Shown here: positions 46,745-58,285 of the stretch, piece after piece
How positions within the stretch are numbered: the first letter of the stretch is position 1
How the letters are laid out: each line of letters opens with the position of its first letter
Assembly: GCF_009727055.1 (NCBI RefSeq)
Contig: NC_052350.1
Coordinates: 15,541,320-15,605,319 of the forward strand
Reading direction: 5' to 3'
Length of the DNA stretch: 64,000 bases
DNA from: Benincasa hispida
Lineage: Eukaryota; Streptophyta; Magnoliopsida; Cucurbitales; Cucurbitaceae
Translations under genes and position numbers: made by a program
Notes under the pieces: model-generated
What the model saw: the letters and a program-made list of their open reading frames with translations, nothing else
What the model was told of the DNA's origin: nothing
The model's database searches: none

Positions 46745-47340
46745 CACTACAAGAAAATCAACTTTTAGTAACGAACAAAACACGTTGCTAAAACTCAAAA
46801 AGCTCCACTAAAAGTATTGGCAATGTAGAGACACGCATCGCTAAAAATGTTGTTGTATCCGCGTAGCTAAAGATTTTAAGGACACATTTATTGCATGCTG
46901 CTAAAAGACTACTTTTACTGACACGTACACGTCACTAAATGCGCAATCTTAGCAACACATTATTTGTCACTATTTATCTTATACAGTGACTTTGAAAATT
47001 TTTCACCAAAAGTTAAGTTTAGCAACATATAAGATAGTTGCTAAATGTTTATTTATGGTCATTACAAGTATCTTTTTGCAATATATTTAGCTGTCAGTAA
47101 AATTAGTATTTTGTATTATTATAAAAACTACTAATTTGAAAATTATGATTTAATGACGCTATAGAAAACGTCGGTAAAAGTATTTTATTAACTAAAATTA
47201 ATATATGATTTAATATATAAATCTGTTACAAAATTTTGAAACATAATAATCCTTTGAACAAATTAAAGAATGTCAAATTGAATTCAATTTATAATTTTAA
47301 CTAAAAATTACAATAGATACACATTTCCAACACTATCGTT
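46745..47340 (+). mobile_element. CACTA-type terminal and subterminal region, left
   Basis: It begins CACTACAAGAAAATCAACTT. The next about 350 bp repeat GTTGCTAAA / TAGCAACA / GTCACTAAA units in both orientations, the usual subterminal array of CACTA elements (protein-binding sites of the En/Spm type). A matching end in the opposite orientation is at 56780-56879. The inner limit is approximate. Confidence 0.65.
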
Positions 47341-47447
47341 GAAACAAATGAAATAATACTAACTTGATTCTTGCCTTGGCTGCAACTAAAAAGTTGCCCT
47401 TATTTCAATCAAACTTTGACGTGAAGAATTTATTTCAACAACATTAA

Positions 47448-49612
47448 GGAAGCGGGGATCCGCAGAATCTGTTTTCTATTCAGCCTCCTCTAACTCGCCA
47501 AACACGGCACTACAGCTAACAACCGAAAACACAACGGCTTCCGTGATGCATCTGTTGTTGATCAATTGAATGCCAGTCCAGGAGTCGATTCTGATCAATG
47601 AATGTCATAGAACTATTGCATCAGGAATGTATTCGTATCGGTAATAGACTACTTATTATGCCAAAGGGTAGGCGTAGACTCCTTTTATGCCACCAGGTAG
47701 GGAGTTTCATAATAGAACGTCTCCTTCAGATCCCCCTGTAAAATAGTGCGTAATTAAACTGATACTCTAACACCGACATCGGCAACGACCTGATAACCTA
47801 CATAGGGCTCAATGAGTGAGTACCTTTGGATCGATCCTCGGCATATAAATGACAATATGGTAGGAACTAGAAGATCGGAGAAAGAATCATAACTTTCGCT
47901 TTCTCACGCCCTTATTAGATTAGAGTATTATCGTCGACAGCTTTCGGCCAGGGACAACCAACACCTTTGGCAACACTTCGATTTTTGAATTTTTCGAAAC
48001 TTTGCTGCCCTCTTACCTCCTTTGACTTTACTCAGAATCACACTATTTGAACTCCTATAGCATCTCCAGCTCCCGTTTTTCTCACCCCCTTACTTCGCCT
48101 CGAAAATATGAATGAATGTATCGCTGAACCGGGCATTGCACTTTCATTAGTTAGCCCGACTCAGTTACCGGACACGTAGGGCACTGGCCTTAGTTTGCCC
48201 CACCACGACTTTCCGCTTTGGGAAATACATAACCACCTTTTCTGGAGCAGGAACCTGAACGAGCGCAACAACTGGCGCCTTTCACTGGTTCTACGGTTCT
48301 AGCACTGATAATAGATTTGATCAAAGGTCGAAATTCACCTCCGAACGTTTTCGTACAACCAGAGGGCGTGACTTACGAACGGTCTCGAGAGGACTTCTTC
48401 GCATCGGTGAAATGAATCTTTGTAGACTGGAGTGAAATAGAGAGGAAAGGTAGTTAGGTGGTAAGGAGAACCTCTGATTATAATTGAGAATACGTGGGCC
48501 TCCGCTAGGCAATTGGAGTACTACTATATTCTATTATTCCACCAGGCCTCTACTGACTACTTCCCCCGCGGCTAGGCCCCTACTTTAGCACAAGCTTTCT
48601 CGAAACAAAGGAGAATGAAAAGCTAATATTTCATAGTTTTCATTTTTGAAGCGTAAGCCGCTTGCACAAATGCTTTTGAATCAGCCGAACAATAAGGTAC
48701 TATGATGTTCATTCAAGTTCGATCAAATCAATGGCTCATTCATCATCATCAGAATAAGCTGCTCTTCGCAAATCCAGCATACCCCGGTTGTGATGGTAGG
48801 CCCACCACTCCACTTTCACTTAGGCCTGGGCCAAGTCAGTGGGACCCTGTCGGGGCTCCTTCCACCCCCCCCCCAAAAAAAAAAAAAACAAACTGTACGT
48901 GAGAGTTTCCCTTCATACAGCTCGAATCATTTCTCAGATGCCCCGAGAGGCATCCTTTCTCTGTTTGTTAGGTTGGTTCACGCGCGCGCAAACGAGCACC
49001 GGCCGAACAGTAGGGAACTATGACTAATAGAGTCAAACACTTAGCTACATCCGCACGCAAAAGAATGTGGTTCTGTTGAGGTTTCTTTCTTATTAAGTAA
49101 AGGGGTGCGGACGTCGCGGGAGTCCGTGCCTTACGTACCACCATGGAACTGGTCGTTCTTGGGCGGGTCCCGCTCCTAAACATAAGGGATAGGGGGAAGG
49201 TGGTCGGGCCTATCATATCAAAAGAGTTGTCGAAAGAGAACCCAACCACCTATTTCATTCGATGTTCCGGGGCGGGGCCCGCCGCCCGATTCGACCGACT
49301 TTTGGATAACAATAAGGCGAGCTGATCTGCTTTGATCTAGAAAAAAACCCAATCAGCCACCAACTCGGTGCAGGTCACGTGACCTACAACTCGGCCTTTG
49401 CTTTTTTAGGCTTCCTCTACCCACATCTCTATGTGCCCGCAGCACTTCCATATGGAGAAAGATAGGCTTACCATGTTCCATCAATAGCACCTAACCTATG
49501 CCCATTTTGGCGGACCGTGCTCCACCCCGGTGAACTTATGCGATTCCGATGTACTCAGAGGCCAGAAGCAAATCCATTCGAAGGTGTGTGCCCCCCCTCC
49601 CCGCCGCCTAAG
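47448..49612. other. Probable mitochondrial DNA insert (NUMT)
   Basis: Base composition shifts sharply to about half G+C compared with about one third around it, with none of the A/T runs of the flanks. Phrases such as GCCCCGCGGCTAGGCCC-like tracts, GGGGCGGGGCCCGCCGCCCG and CGGACGTCGCGGGAGTCCG are of the kind found in plant mitochondrial intergenic DNA. No complete mitochondrial gene is recognised. Short frames here (for example 49143-49325) cannot be assigned. Boundaries come from the composition change. A plastid origin seems less likely, as no plastid gene or tRNA is visible. It lies inside the CACTA-bounded block. Confidence 0.6.
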
Positions 49613-50444
49613 TTATAAACATCAAGTTACATCAACTTAAAGTGAACAAAAGTAGTACCCACACTAGCTATCATAAGTTTGCATAAAAAAAAAATCCAAC
49701 AAAAGGTCTTTCAAGCATGAAACATCATTTTGAACCAAAAGTGTAAAACACTAATCCAACTCTTTCCATTTCCAACTTTAAAATCTTGTCCTGAAAACCG
49801 TCGAAACATCAAATCTGACAAATAAAGAAGGGAAATATGTAAACATGTGAGAATAAATAATTGAAAAAACTCATCAAAGTAACTCAAACATAGCAAAATC
49901 TTAAGCAATGACCAATCAAAAGTACAACCATGTTCTAAAACAAATACCAAATCGTTCCTACTATCTCTCAAATGGAAGAAAACTCAATATCATAAAAGCA
50001 AAACACGGATACGCATGGCCATGAACACATCATAAAGAAAACAAATTATGGAAGCTCCTTTCAAAAGGGTATAGGAATAAGTACCATCAAAGTAACTCAA
50101 ACAAACTAAAACCTTAAGTAATGACCTCTTGAATCATATTAAAGAGACCAATCAAAGTAAGTATCCTAAATATGATTTGGGATGAGGTCAATCAACCATG
50201 TTCTAAAACAAACACCAAATTATTCCTATGAAACAAACATCAAACTATTCCTACTATCTCTCAAATTGAAGAAAACGCAATATCGTAGAAGCAAAACACA
50301 TATTCAACGTATGGCCATGAATACGTTGTCAAGAAAACAAATTGTGGAAGCTCCTAGATATTGAAAATTCAATACTTTCAACATTTATATCAAGAACTCT
50401 AAACGATAAAAAAAAACTTGAAAGAAATCAACTATGTGAAAATT
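49613..50444. repeat. Diverged direct duplication (about 190 bp core)
   Basis: Copies at about 49869-50055 and 50086-50363 share CATCAAAGTAACTCAAACA, ACCATGTTCTAAAACAAA, TCCTACTATCTCTCAAAT, GGCCATGAA-AC and AAATT-TGGAAGCTCCT in order. The second copy has an extra about 90 bp. No coding sequence. Origin unknown. Confidence 0.75.
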
Positions 50445-50943
50445 TGTTACAATTGAAAATATTGGAAATCCCCGCAGCGGAAGCAATTGGATGCAACGAT
50501 CTCTAAATTTATTTTATAGAACATACAATATATAGAGTAACGGAAACCATTGATAAACATTATTAATTCAGGCATGCTAATACAATGAAAATGAAGAAGA
50601 TGGATTAAAAAATCACTCACCTTTGAAGACCAATTTTTCACATTCCTCTCCAATTCGAGCGTCTTCTTCTGATCTCACGAACTTGGCTCCATGAACTCAA
50701 CGAACAGGAACAAACACCACCAAGGGGTCTTTCTCATTATTCTCAGGGATGAGAATTGTGTAAAGTTATGGACTTGCACACGATCTTGGTGTGAGTGAAG
50801 AAGAAGAGACTTTTTAGAGAAAAAAAAATCTTCTCTGTAAAAGTCACAAAGAGAAGAAGAACCAGAGGAGAGATAGAGTTTTCTCTCTCTTCTAATTTGT
50901 TACGTGAGATTTTGGATAGAATTAGGGGTGAGGGAGTTATAAC
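50445..50943 (-). mobile_element. 3' LTR of copia element E, distal part
   Basis: Plus strand starts TGTTACAATTG, so the minus-strand LTR ends CAATTGTAACA at 50445. It carries the ...CTTCCGCTGCGGGGATTTCC-type block near its end (minus strand, about 50485-50465), seen also near the end of the solo LTR at 9545. It is cut at 50943 by the composite starting TGTTGGGG. The rest of the LTR resumes at 55755. Confidence 0.65.
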
Positions 50944-52107
50944 TGTTGGGGTTGATGCCCTAAACTCTCGTTGGGTCCTGTAGTTTGTAAACATTGTATT
51001 GAATGAACGCTTGTGATGTAATACTATGAGATATTTTCTTCACTGTTGTCTATGAAACATGAGATGTTTTAATTGCTTTACCACAAACCAATAAACTAAG
51101 ATCCCTGATTGTCGTTGTAACTTAAGCATGTATATGGAGACATACAAGTGGATCATGCCTTAAGTGATAACCAAAATGGTCTGTAGTATATGAATATAGG
51201 AGGGAAACCTTATCCTGTGACACTACGGATGCGGCCCACTTTGTAGATAGTTACAAGTATTGTGACGTGCTATAGATGGTCTAATCCTCATCATTCATAT
51301 GAAGACATGCGAGCGAGGGTATCCTATACAAAGGAGTTTGTATAAAACTGGACCATGAAGTGTATAGTCTCGTTATATAACGTTGTTCATGAAAGAGACT
51401 TCACTTCACTAAGATGACCATAGGTAACATGACCTTAATCCTGAATGAGTTAGGAACTCCTGCCTTTGAGGGTGGTTCTTTGATTTGAATGGGTACGAGT
51501 GGCCAGATTGCCTACTCAAACCTACCACTTTGGGGATTCGTCTGATTTGGGAGCTGCGAACTCAGCTACACAAGATAGAATTCATTCCTTCCCTAAAGCA
51601 GGGGTAAGTAGATAGATGGCTCCCTTAAGGGATGATTTTGTGGCTTAAACGATGTGGCGCCACACATCTTCTTATGGCTCGAAAGGTGTTCACTCATAGT
51701 AGGACGATGAGATATTGTTCATTGGAGGGATCAGTGGTACTTAAAGAGTTAGATGTACTACAGGGGCAAAACGGTAAATTGTCCAACTGTACTTACGAGC
51801 ATCTGTGAAGGGTTATCATATTGTTGACTGGTTATATCCGATGGACACAGAAATATATCTGTGGTGAGAAGAGTGCAGCTGTTGGTATTTAGTGGAGTGC
51901 CCGATAATTAATAGATGGTGGATTTCGTGACTAAAGAGTTTAGTCAGTTATTTACGTACCGTTGAAGCTTCAAGCTACAGGTTCATAAGGTCCCCTTGGA
52001 AGCTCAATATATTCAAGTTGACAATCATTTTTTGGGTGTGTTCAAATTGACAAGAGGGAGTTTAATTATATATGATATGATTAAACTGGTTCAATTATAT
52101 ATGATAT
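50944..52107 (+). mobile_element. Composite D: large-family LTR, 5' part
   Basis: Starts TGTTGGGGTTGATGCCCTAA and follows the block order of the 2-kb LTR family (GTAGTTTGTAAACA, ACATACAAGTGGATCATG, GAACTCAGCTACACAAGAT, GGGGCAAAACGGTAAATTG). It runs to a TATATATGATATGA stretch at 52107, then is replaced by unrelated DNA before an assembly gap. It has the intact TG start that elements A and C have partly lost. Confidence 0.8.
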
Positions 52108-52320
52108 GAAGGAAATCGGAAGCGAGATTTTCATGAGCAGCGAAACAAGACTATTCCAAATTACAATCATGAATGAACACATATTTACAGTTGACTTTGA
52201 ACAAAAAGTTATACAATTCATACAGAGAAATTACAGCATGAATAGCTCAAAAGCACAAAGGAAAAAATGTACAAACAATGGCAGAAACGTCTCTACACTC
52301 CGTTGTGTACTCTGATCACT
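52108..52320. other. Foreign stretch before the assembly gap
   Basis: About 210 bp not matching the LTR on either side. A plus-strand frame (MKEIGSEIFMSSETRLFQIT...) is open, but I recognise no domain. The LTR on the far side of the gap restarts about 270 bp upstream of where the first part stopped, so the join may be an assembly artefact. Confidence 0.5.
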
Positions 52321-52420
52321 NNNNNNNNNNNNNNNNNNNNNNNNNNNNNNNNNNNNNNNNNNNNNNNNNNNNNNNNNNNNNNNNNNNNNNNNNNNNNNNN
52401 NNNNNNNNNNNNNNNNNNNN
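52321..52420. other. Assembly gap, 100 N
   Basis: Exactly 100 undetermined bases, the conventional placeholder length for a gap of unknown size, lying within a repeated LTR. Confidence 0.98.
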
Positions 52421-53634
52421 GTACTCAGATTGGTTATATCTGATGGACACAGAAAATATCTCTGGTAAGAAGAGTTCAGCTATTGTTCTTTAGTGGAATC
52501 ACTGATAGTTAACGGATGGTGAATCTCGTGCTAAAGAGTTAAGTCAGTATATCACGTACCGCTGGAGCTTCGAGCCACGGGTTTTTCCCGGCCATTAGTC
52601 ACCTGGGTAATCTTAGATAAAGTCGAGAACTAGTGTTTGGGTTAATTTGAAATGTTCAAATTGAACAAGAGAAAGTATAATTATATAATGATATAATTGG
52701 ATTGGTTAATTAATATGATATAATTGGCTAAATGTATGAGATACATTATTTTGGAGGAAACTAGAATATAAATATATTTATATCAAATATAGGAAAAATA
52801 CTAGTAGATATATGATATCAAACTATAGGATATATATATATATAATTAAGATTATATTTATTAAATAAATTAAATGATTAATTATTTAAATAATTGAACC
52901 AATTTTAATGTTAATAAGTGGGAACGTGGATCGTGAGGGTTAAGGTAACCGGCGGGATACAAGTTGAAAACCGTTTCACATTTTTTAGGAGAGGAATTCA
53001 TTGTGCAAAAAAAAAAAAAAAACATCCTGTGCCAAAAGAAATCGTGAAAGACTGATCGCCGAGAGCCTATACGATATATTCTGAGTCGTCTAAACATCTT
53101 CTAGTTCACGCGTTCCCAAAAACGATCGTGTATGAATTTCCCAAATGATCTTTCAGATTTCTAAACGATCGTGTAGTTTTACTATACGATAAGCGTCCTC
53201 GCTATAACGATAGCAAAGTTCCTTCCATACATGCTTGTCATTTACACAATTTTCTTCTCCTCCGTCTTCTATCAAACTCATTAGAGCCCACTCTTTGGGT
53301 TTTTTGATGCCGAGGATACCTAGGTCCTCTAGTGGTGGTGGTTCCCCCGATTCCTTATTCGTGTACGTTCGGATCGTGCAGTATCAGACGAGAGAACTCG
53401 TTGGGGTGCTGGTAGATCGATGGAGTTCTTTCGCTTGTGGGGTTCAATATAATCGAAGATTGTCGTCCTTCGGTAATGAACGCCTCTCTAAGCTTTATTG
53501 TATACCTGAGCATGTGTTGTGATTTTATTATGCATAACTATTATATAGAATATATATCGTTTTATATTCCAATCACAGTGAATATCGGAAGTATCTAAAC
53601 CCGCTCATGTAACTCTAGTTTTTGAGATCTTTCA
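52421..53634 (+). mobile_element. Composite D: large-family LTR, 3' part
   Basis: It restarts at GGTTATATCTGATGGACACAG, a block already present at about 51828 in the first part, and runs to GAGATCTTTCA at 53634, the family LTR end. The CGATCG-type motif cluster is at about 53040-53220. Primer-site-like sequence follows. Confidence 0.75.
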
Positions 53635-53648
53635 ATTGTATTGAGCCA
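53635..53648 (+). other. Primer-binding site of composite D
   Basis: ATTGTATTGAGCCA directly after the LTR end resembles TGGTATCAGAGCCA, the site complementary to initiator Met tRNA, with several mutations. It fixes the LTR end in this family. Confidence 0.6.
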
Positions 53649-54918
53649 AGTTTCTATTACTCCGATTTCATTTGTTGGAACGAAATATACGTTTACATTC
53701 TTTGTGGTGCATCCCAATGGGTTATTTTCTTTTTTTAAAAATGTTAATACTGTTGATGGATGTGCTAGAATTAATGATGTTCGGGATGATTTGCGCGTCG
53801 GTCTGTTTAAATAACCTTTTAACATTTCTTGTATGTAAAGGCCCTGCGTTTTTGGCAAATCAATATAATTGTAATCGAGGTCTGTATTCAAAGTGTTTGA
53901 GTCTTGAAGTCATTCATCGAAGTTCCTGGGCAACAGGTTGTGCTTCTTTCGAGGAAGGAGATGATCTAAGGTTTGATCGCATCGTGCAGAAAAAGTTTCT
54001 ATTCGATCTGCTGTCCATCGCATCGTGAGACGAAGACTGAGTGGACCGTGGTTGAAATGCATCGTTGAAACCGTTGCATATACAGTCAAAGTGTTGGTCG
54101 TATCGGAAAGTACGATCGGACACGCGATCCGCTGAGTATCGTTTAATGCACGCGCGACCGCTAGACGATCATTAGGTCAGCAACGCTTTATCAACTTAGT
54201 AACTGACTTAAACGATCAACTTAGCATCGCATGGTAAATGTCGTGTTACCAAGTTAACGCTAGGTTAAATGATCAGACTGCTGCGCTGTATCAATTTAAA
54301 TGCGTGCTAGACGATCCGTTTAGGTCAACAAGCTCATGTCGCTTAGTAACTGACTATAATGATCGCTAGTAAACTCAAGGTAAAATTGTTTACCTATCTA
54401 ATGTGCTTTAACACGATCACATGGACGAATCAGACTTTGCAGCCTCATCGTCTTCTACGCGTCATTTCAAAGTTCCTATCGTATAGTGTGCGCTGAACGA
54501 TCGTCTACCTACTAAGATTGCTACACGATGGAAGACTCCTGCGTGTTCAAGGTCCTGATTCGCCTGTGAACCGGTTTGCTGATGACAAATGTATAGATAG
54601 GGTTTTCATTTCCCGGTTCTTTTTAAGTGTTAAAGGCTCATCCCGGATTCCAATTAATTTTATTTTTTAATACATGCAAATGTAAATGTCTTATATTTCC
54701 ATAATGGTATGCACATATAGTTCCCAGGTATGCCATGGAATCATGCATCATCTCTTTATTGTAATTGGTTTAATAAAATTTAGAGAAGCATGATTTTATT
54801 TAAAGTAATTAGCAGCCTCATTCATCATATATATAAGAGTTAATTATTTATACATTGCAATAAGCATTGAACATGCATCATCTTTAATACTATAGATTGT
54901 TATAGTATAAGGGTAGAT
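53649..54918 (+). mobile_element. Composite D: retrotransposon leader
   Basis: Noncoding leader after the primer site. A stretch at 54100-54560 is dense in CGATC/GATCG motifs. The part from about 54418 matches the element A leader (minus strand 40742-40200) through GCCTGTGAACCGGTTTGCT and ATGCATCATCTCTTTATTG. It stops abruptly at about 54918, before gag, where an inverted LTR fragment begins. Frames at 53672-54028 and nearby have no recognised domain. Confidence 0.6.
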
Positions 54919-55754
54919 GACCCTTCACAGATGCTCGTAAGTTCAACTGGGCCAATTTATCGTTTTGCCCCTGTAGTTACATCTCACTCTTTAAGTACCA
55001 CTGATTCCTCTAATGAACAATACAACATAGTCCAATTATGTGTGAACATCTCTCGGGCCAAGAGAAGGTGTGTGGTGCCACATTGTTCAAGCCTCGGAAT
55101 TAGCCCTGAAGGGAGCCATCTATCTACTTACCCCTACCTCGGGGAAGAAGTGAATTCCATCTTGTTTAGTTGAGTTCCTGGCTCCCAAATCAGACGTATC
55201 CCCAAAATGGTAGGTTTGAATCGGCGACTTGGCCACTCGCACCTATAAAAATCAAAGGACTGCCCTCAATGGCAGAAGTTCCCAACTCATTCAGGATTGG
55301 GGTCATATTACTTATGGTCATCCTAGTGAAGTGAAGTGTCTGTCATGAACGGTGTTATATAACGAAACATTAACGCTTCGTGGTCAGGTTTTATACAAAC
55401 TTTTTGTATAGGACGCCCTCGCTCACATGTCCCCAACACAAATGATCAGAATCAGATCATCTGTGGCAAGTCACAATACTTATGATCATTCCACAAAGCG
55501 GGACGCGTTCGTAGCATTACCAGGATAAGGTTTCCCTCTTATATCCATATACTACATGATCTACTTGTATGTCACCACATACATGCATGAGTCACATACA
55601 GATAACCAAGAATTTTAGGTTTATTGGTTATAAAACAAGTAAATGATCAAAACAACAAGATGTGAAGTAAATATCATATATTAACAATCACAGGTGTTCG
55701 TATATACTGTTTACAAACTACATGACATGAGACTTTAGGGCATCAACCCCAACA
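54919..55754 (-). mobile_element. Composite D: inverted LTR fragment
   Basis: Read on the minus strand it starts TGTTGGGGTTGATGCCCTAA at 55754 and follows the large-family LTR for about 835 bp, to the ATCTGTGAAGGG block. The two outer ends of composite D (50944 and 55754) are therefore the same LTR start in opposite orientations. Confidence 0.8.
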
Positions 55755-56512
55755 CTCTAATGAACAATTTGTTTGTGATCCAATCATCAAATCGTATTCC
55801 TCTCATGCCAATGAGAAGGTGTGGCCCCTTGTTCAAGATCCAAAGTCAGCACTTAAGGAAACAATCTCTCCACTATCTTTGAAAGCGAGTAGGAGTCATT
55901 TCCATATTGCACCCTATGTCTCCAGTTATCTACCTGGTTTTACCCCTGAAATGGTAGTCTTATTGAGCTGATTCTGTTGAGCCAACCCTCACCTATGCTA
56001 ATCTAAGGATAATCTCGAATAAACAAGAGTTCATAGTTAGGTTAGGATTAAGGTTAAGTTACCTAGGTCGTCGCTATGAAATAGTCAGTCTTAAACAGTA
56101 AACAATGTTATAAAGTAAGATTGGCTTATTTCTTGGTCTGATCTTATATAAACTCATTGTACAGGATGCCCCCACTCATGTCATCACATGAACGAATCAG
56201 GATCATTTCGTTTGTAGTACTTTACAACTCATTGTAATAACTACAGAGTGGGCCTCATCCGATAGTGTTACCAGAATAAGGTACCCAACCTTATTCGTAT
56301 ACTATAGATCATTTTGACTATTTACTCGAACCTAATCCACTCTTATGTCTCCTTATAAAGTTCAAGTACTCATGTAATAGTCATGGATCTTTTAGTTTAT
56401 TGGATTTATTTCTAAAATGCTAAGCAATTCATATATTCAATAACAACTTTATCCATTTACAGAATAAGTTTATTGTTTACAAACCACAAGTTTTAGGACA
56501 TAAAACCCAACA
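55755..56512 (-). mobile_element. 3' LTR of copia element E, proximal part
   Basis: Read on the minus strand it starts TGTTGGGTTTTATGTCC at 56512, after a polypurine tract (AAATGGGAGTT), and matches the solo LTR 9545-11374 block by block as far as the AATGAACAATT block near 55760. Compared with that LTR, about 570 bp between this part and the part ending at 50943 is missing. Confidence 0.7.
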
Positions 56513-56745
56513 AACTCCCATTTGAACTAAAACTACAATGGTAACATGCAAATGAATATATTGAGTTTTTGAGTTTTACAGAGAAATATAATAAACTAGG
56601 GCATCACATACCCATCCTTAGGTATCACATACTCGTGGGTCTTTCTCCCACTTTCCCTAGGTTATACAACCCACAGTCCTAGTTCCACTAGATGTTCCTC
56701 AAACACTTTAGCCGAGAGGATTGCTGTAAATATATTGGTATACAA
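56513..56745 (-). pseudogene. Copia element E: end of pol and polypurine tracts
   Basis: Minus strand reads NIFTAILSAKVFEEHLVELGL then a stop (about 56740-56670), the very end of a copia RNase H/pol (canonical DPFTK-L...F..HL..LGL). Two purine tracts follow: GGAAAGTGGGAGAA at about 56664-56650 and CAAATGGGAGTT next to the LTR. Everything upstream of pol's end is missing; the CACTA-type end lies close by. Confidence 0.6.
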
Positions 56746-56779
56746 TGGACTTCTATTCAAACAATAAGGGAATTAACTT

Positions 56780-56879
56780 GTGACATATTTTTCAACGTGT
56801 TGCTATAAATTAACTTTTACCGGAGAAAATTGGTTGTGTTGCTAAAAAATTGTCACTAAAAAGGATTTTTCTTTTAGTG
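56780..56879 (-). mobile_element. CACTA-type terminal region, right
   Basis: On the minus strand it starts CACTAAAAGAAAAATCCTTT, close to the left end at 46745, and then has TAGTGACA, TAGCAACACA and TAGCAACACG units like those at 46770-47060. The flanking triplets (ATG left, TGT right) do not match, so a single 10.1-kb element from 46745 to 56879 is likely but unproven. Confidence 0.5.
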
Positions 56880-57397
56880 TGTATGTGCAAGTATAATATT
56901 CTAACCCCACCCACACAGACGTTAGAAATTTTGCATTGAGGAAAAAAATGTAGAGAGTGAAACCCTAAACTTCAAAATAATTAAAACCAACTTTTGCATC
57001 TTAAGTATATCGAAGAAAAAATAACACATACCAATAGAAATAGTTATCTGCAACCATTAAATGAAGATTTTGGAAAATCATCCATTGCTAAGACATATAC
57101 ACTAAAAAAAAAGCATTGGATATCTTCTATTCTTCATCTTTGTGTACCTCTATGTCTCTCTCTCAACTAATTTTTTCTTCGACGATCTTTGTCTATATCC
57201 CCTTCTCGTTTTATGTACTAACTAAAGTTTGTCTTTATCTTCATCTAAATCTTCAATTGGGATCATAAAATGAAAGTATATGTTCATCTTTGTGATACTT
57301 TAATTGAGGGGTGTGGTTTGTCATATAGTTGCAGGTTAAGTTTTGGATAAACTTTGAAATCTGAAAATGGGGGTTAGAATACAAAAGTTGTTTCTCG
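56880..57397. other. Spacer, no gene seen
   Basis: AT-rich, no coding frame. It may contain the outer part of the left inverted-repeat arm, which cannot be tested because its counterpart lies beyond position 64000. Confidence 0.4.
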
Positions 57398-58203
57398 TTT
57401 AAATACAATTTCAAAAAGAAATGTTTTGTTGAATTCTTAACTCCCCACCAATATTTTGGGGATTTTGTTGAACGTTGAAAATCTTAAAATTGAAAATGTT
57501 GAAAAAGAAATCTGTAATTGGAACAAAAATATAGAAAACCACTTTTAGATTTAAAAATCATTTAATGTATTTACAATTAAATATAACTTATATATTAAAT
57601 AAAACAATAATTTAAACTCTATCTTATGGTTAAAATTCGTTAAAAGTAGCTACAATATGGGAGATAACTTTTAAATTTAGAAATCACTAACGTATTTACT
57701 AATAAATCTAAGTGGTATTTACAAAAACCAAACCTTATCATTAGTTTATGATAAAAATCTTGCATTAAACTAAAATAAATTAAAACGACAAAGGTTGGGA
57801 ATATAAAATATATATTCGATGGTAACAATAAAATCTTCAACTCCCTCCCAAATATACAGGTGACTTGGTTGTAATACAATTATATTACACGGTATTAACT
57901 GGCAAAAAACATTCTCCCTCTTACTCAAAAATCGGTAAGGCATTTTAGCAAGATCTCAACAAATTAGGCATTTTTCAACTATGGGTATTTAAGATAGGCA
58001 TTTTTTTAACTAAACCGACATATAGGCTCGATTGACATCCGAGTATGTTATGACCACATGGTCCTTGATTTGAATCTCCCTACTTCCAATGGTTCTTAAT
58101 ATATATATATATATATATATAACATTTGTATATATTATTCTTTAAAAAAAAATATTTTTAGGTAAGAAACGAGGTGCAAGGCTGAAAAATTCATACTAAA
58201 CAA

Positions 58204-58285
58204 CAATCGAAGTGGGCCGGTTTGAAAAGCCCTACCTTACCCACGTCATGCATTGGGCTTAGTCATCCCTCTACATATAATATGG
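58204..58285 (+). repeat. Short direct repeat in the left arm, copy 1
   Basis: About 80 bp containing AAGTGGGCCGGTTTGAAAAG, ATGCATTGGGCTTAG and CATCCCTCTAC. It recurs at 59878-59956 in the same orientation, and both copies recur in the right arm inverted (about 61390-61480 and 63085-63170). The pair encloses a module of about 1.6 kb. Confidence 0.8.

Noticed and set aside
49143..49325. 60-residue frame with SKELSKENPTTYF
   Set aside because: Looks like mitochondrial-type sequence but I could not assign it to a gene; not called as a CDS.
52278..52493. Open frame spanning the N-gap
   Set aside because: Half of it is undetermined sequence; the flanks are unrelated DNA and LTR.
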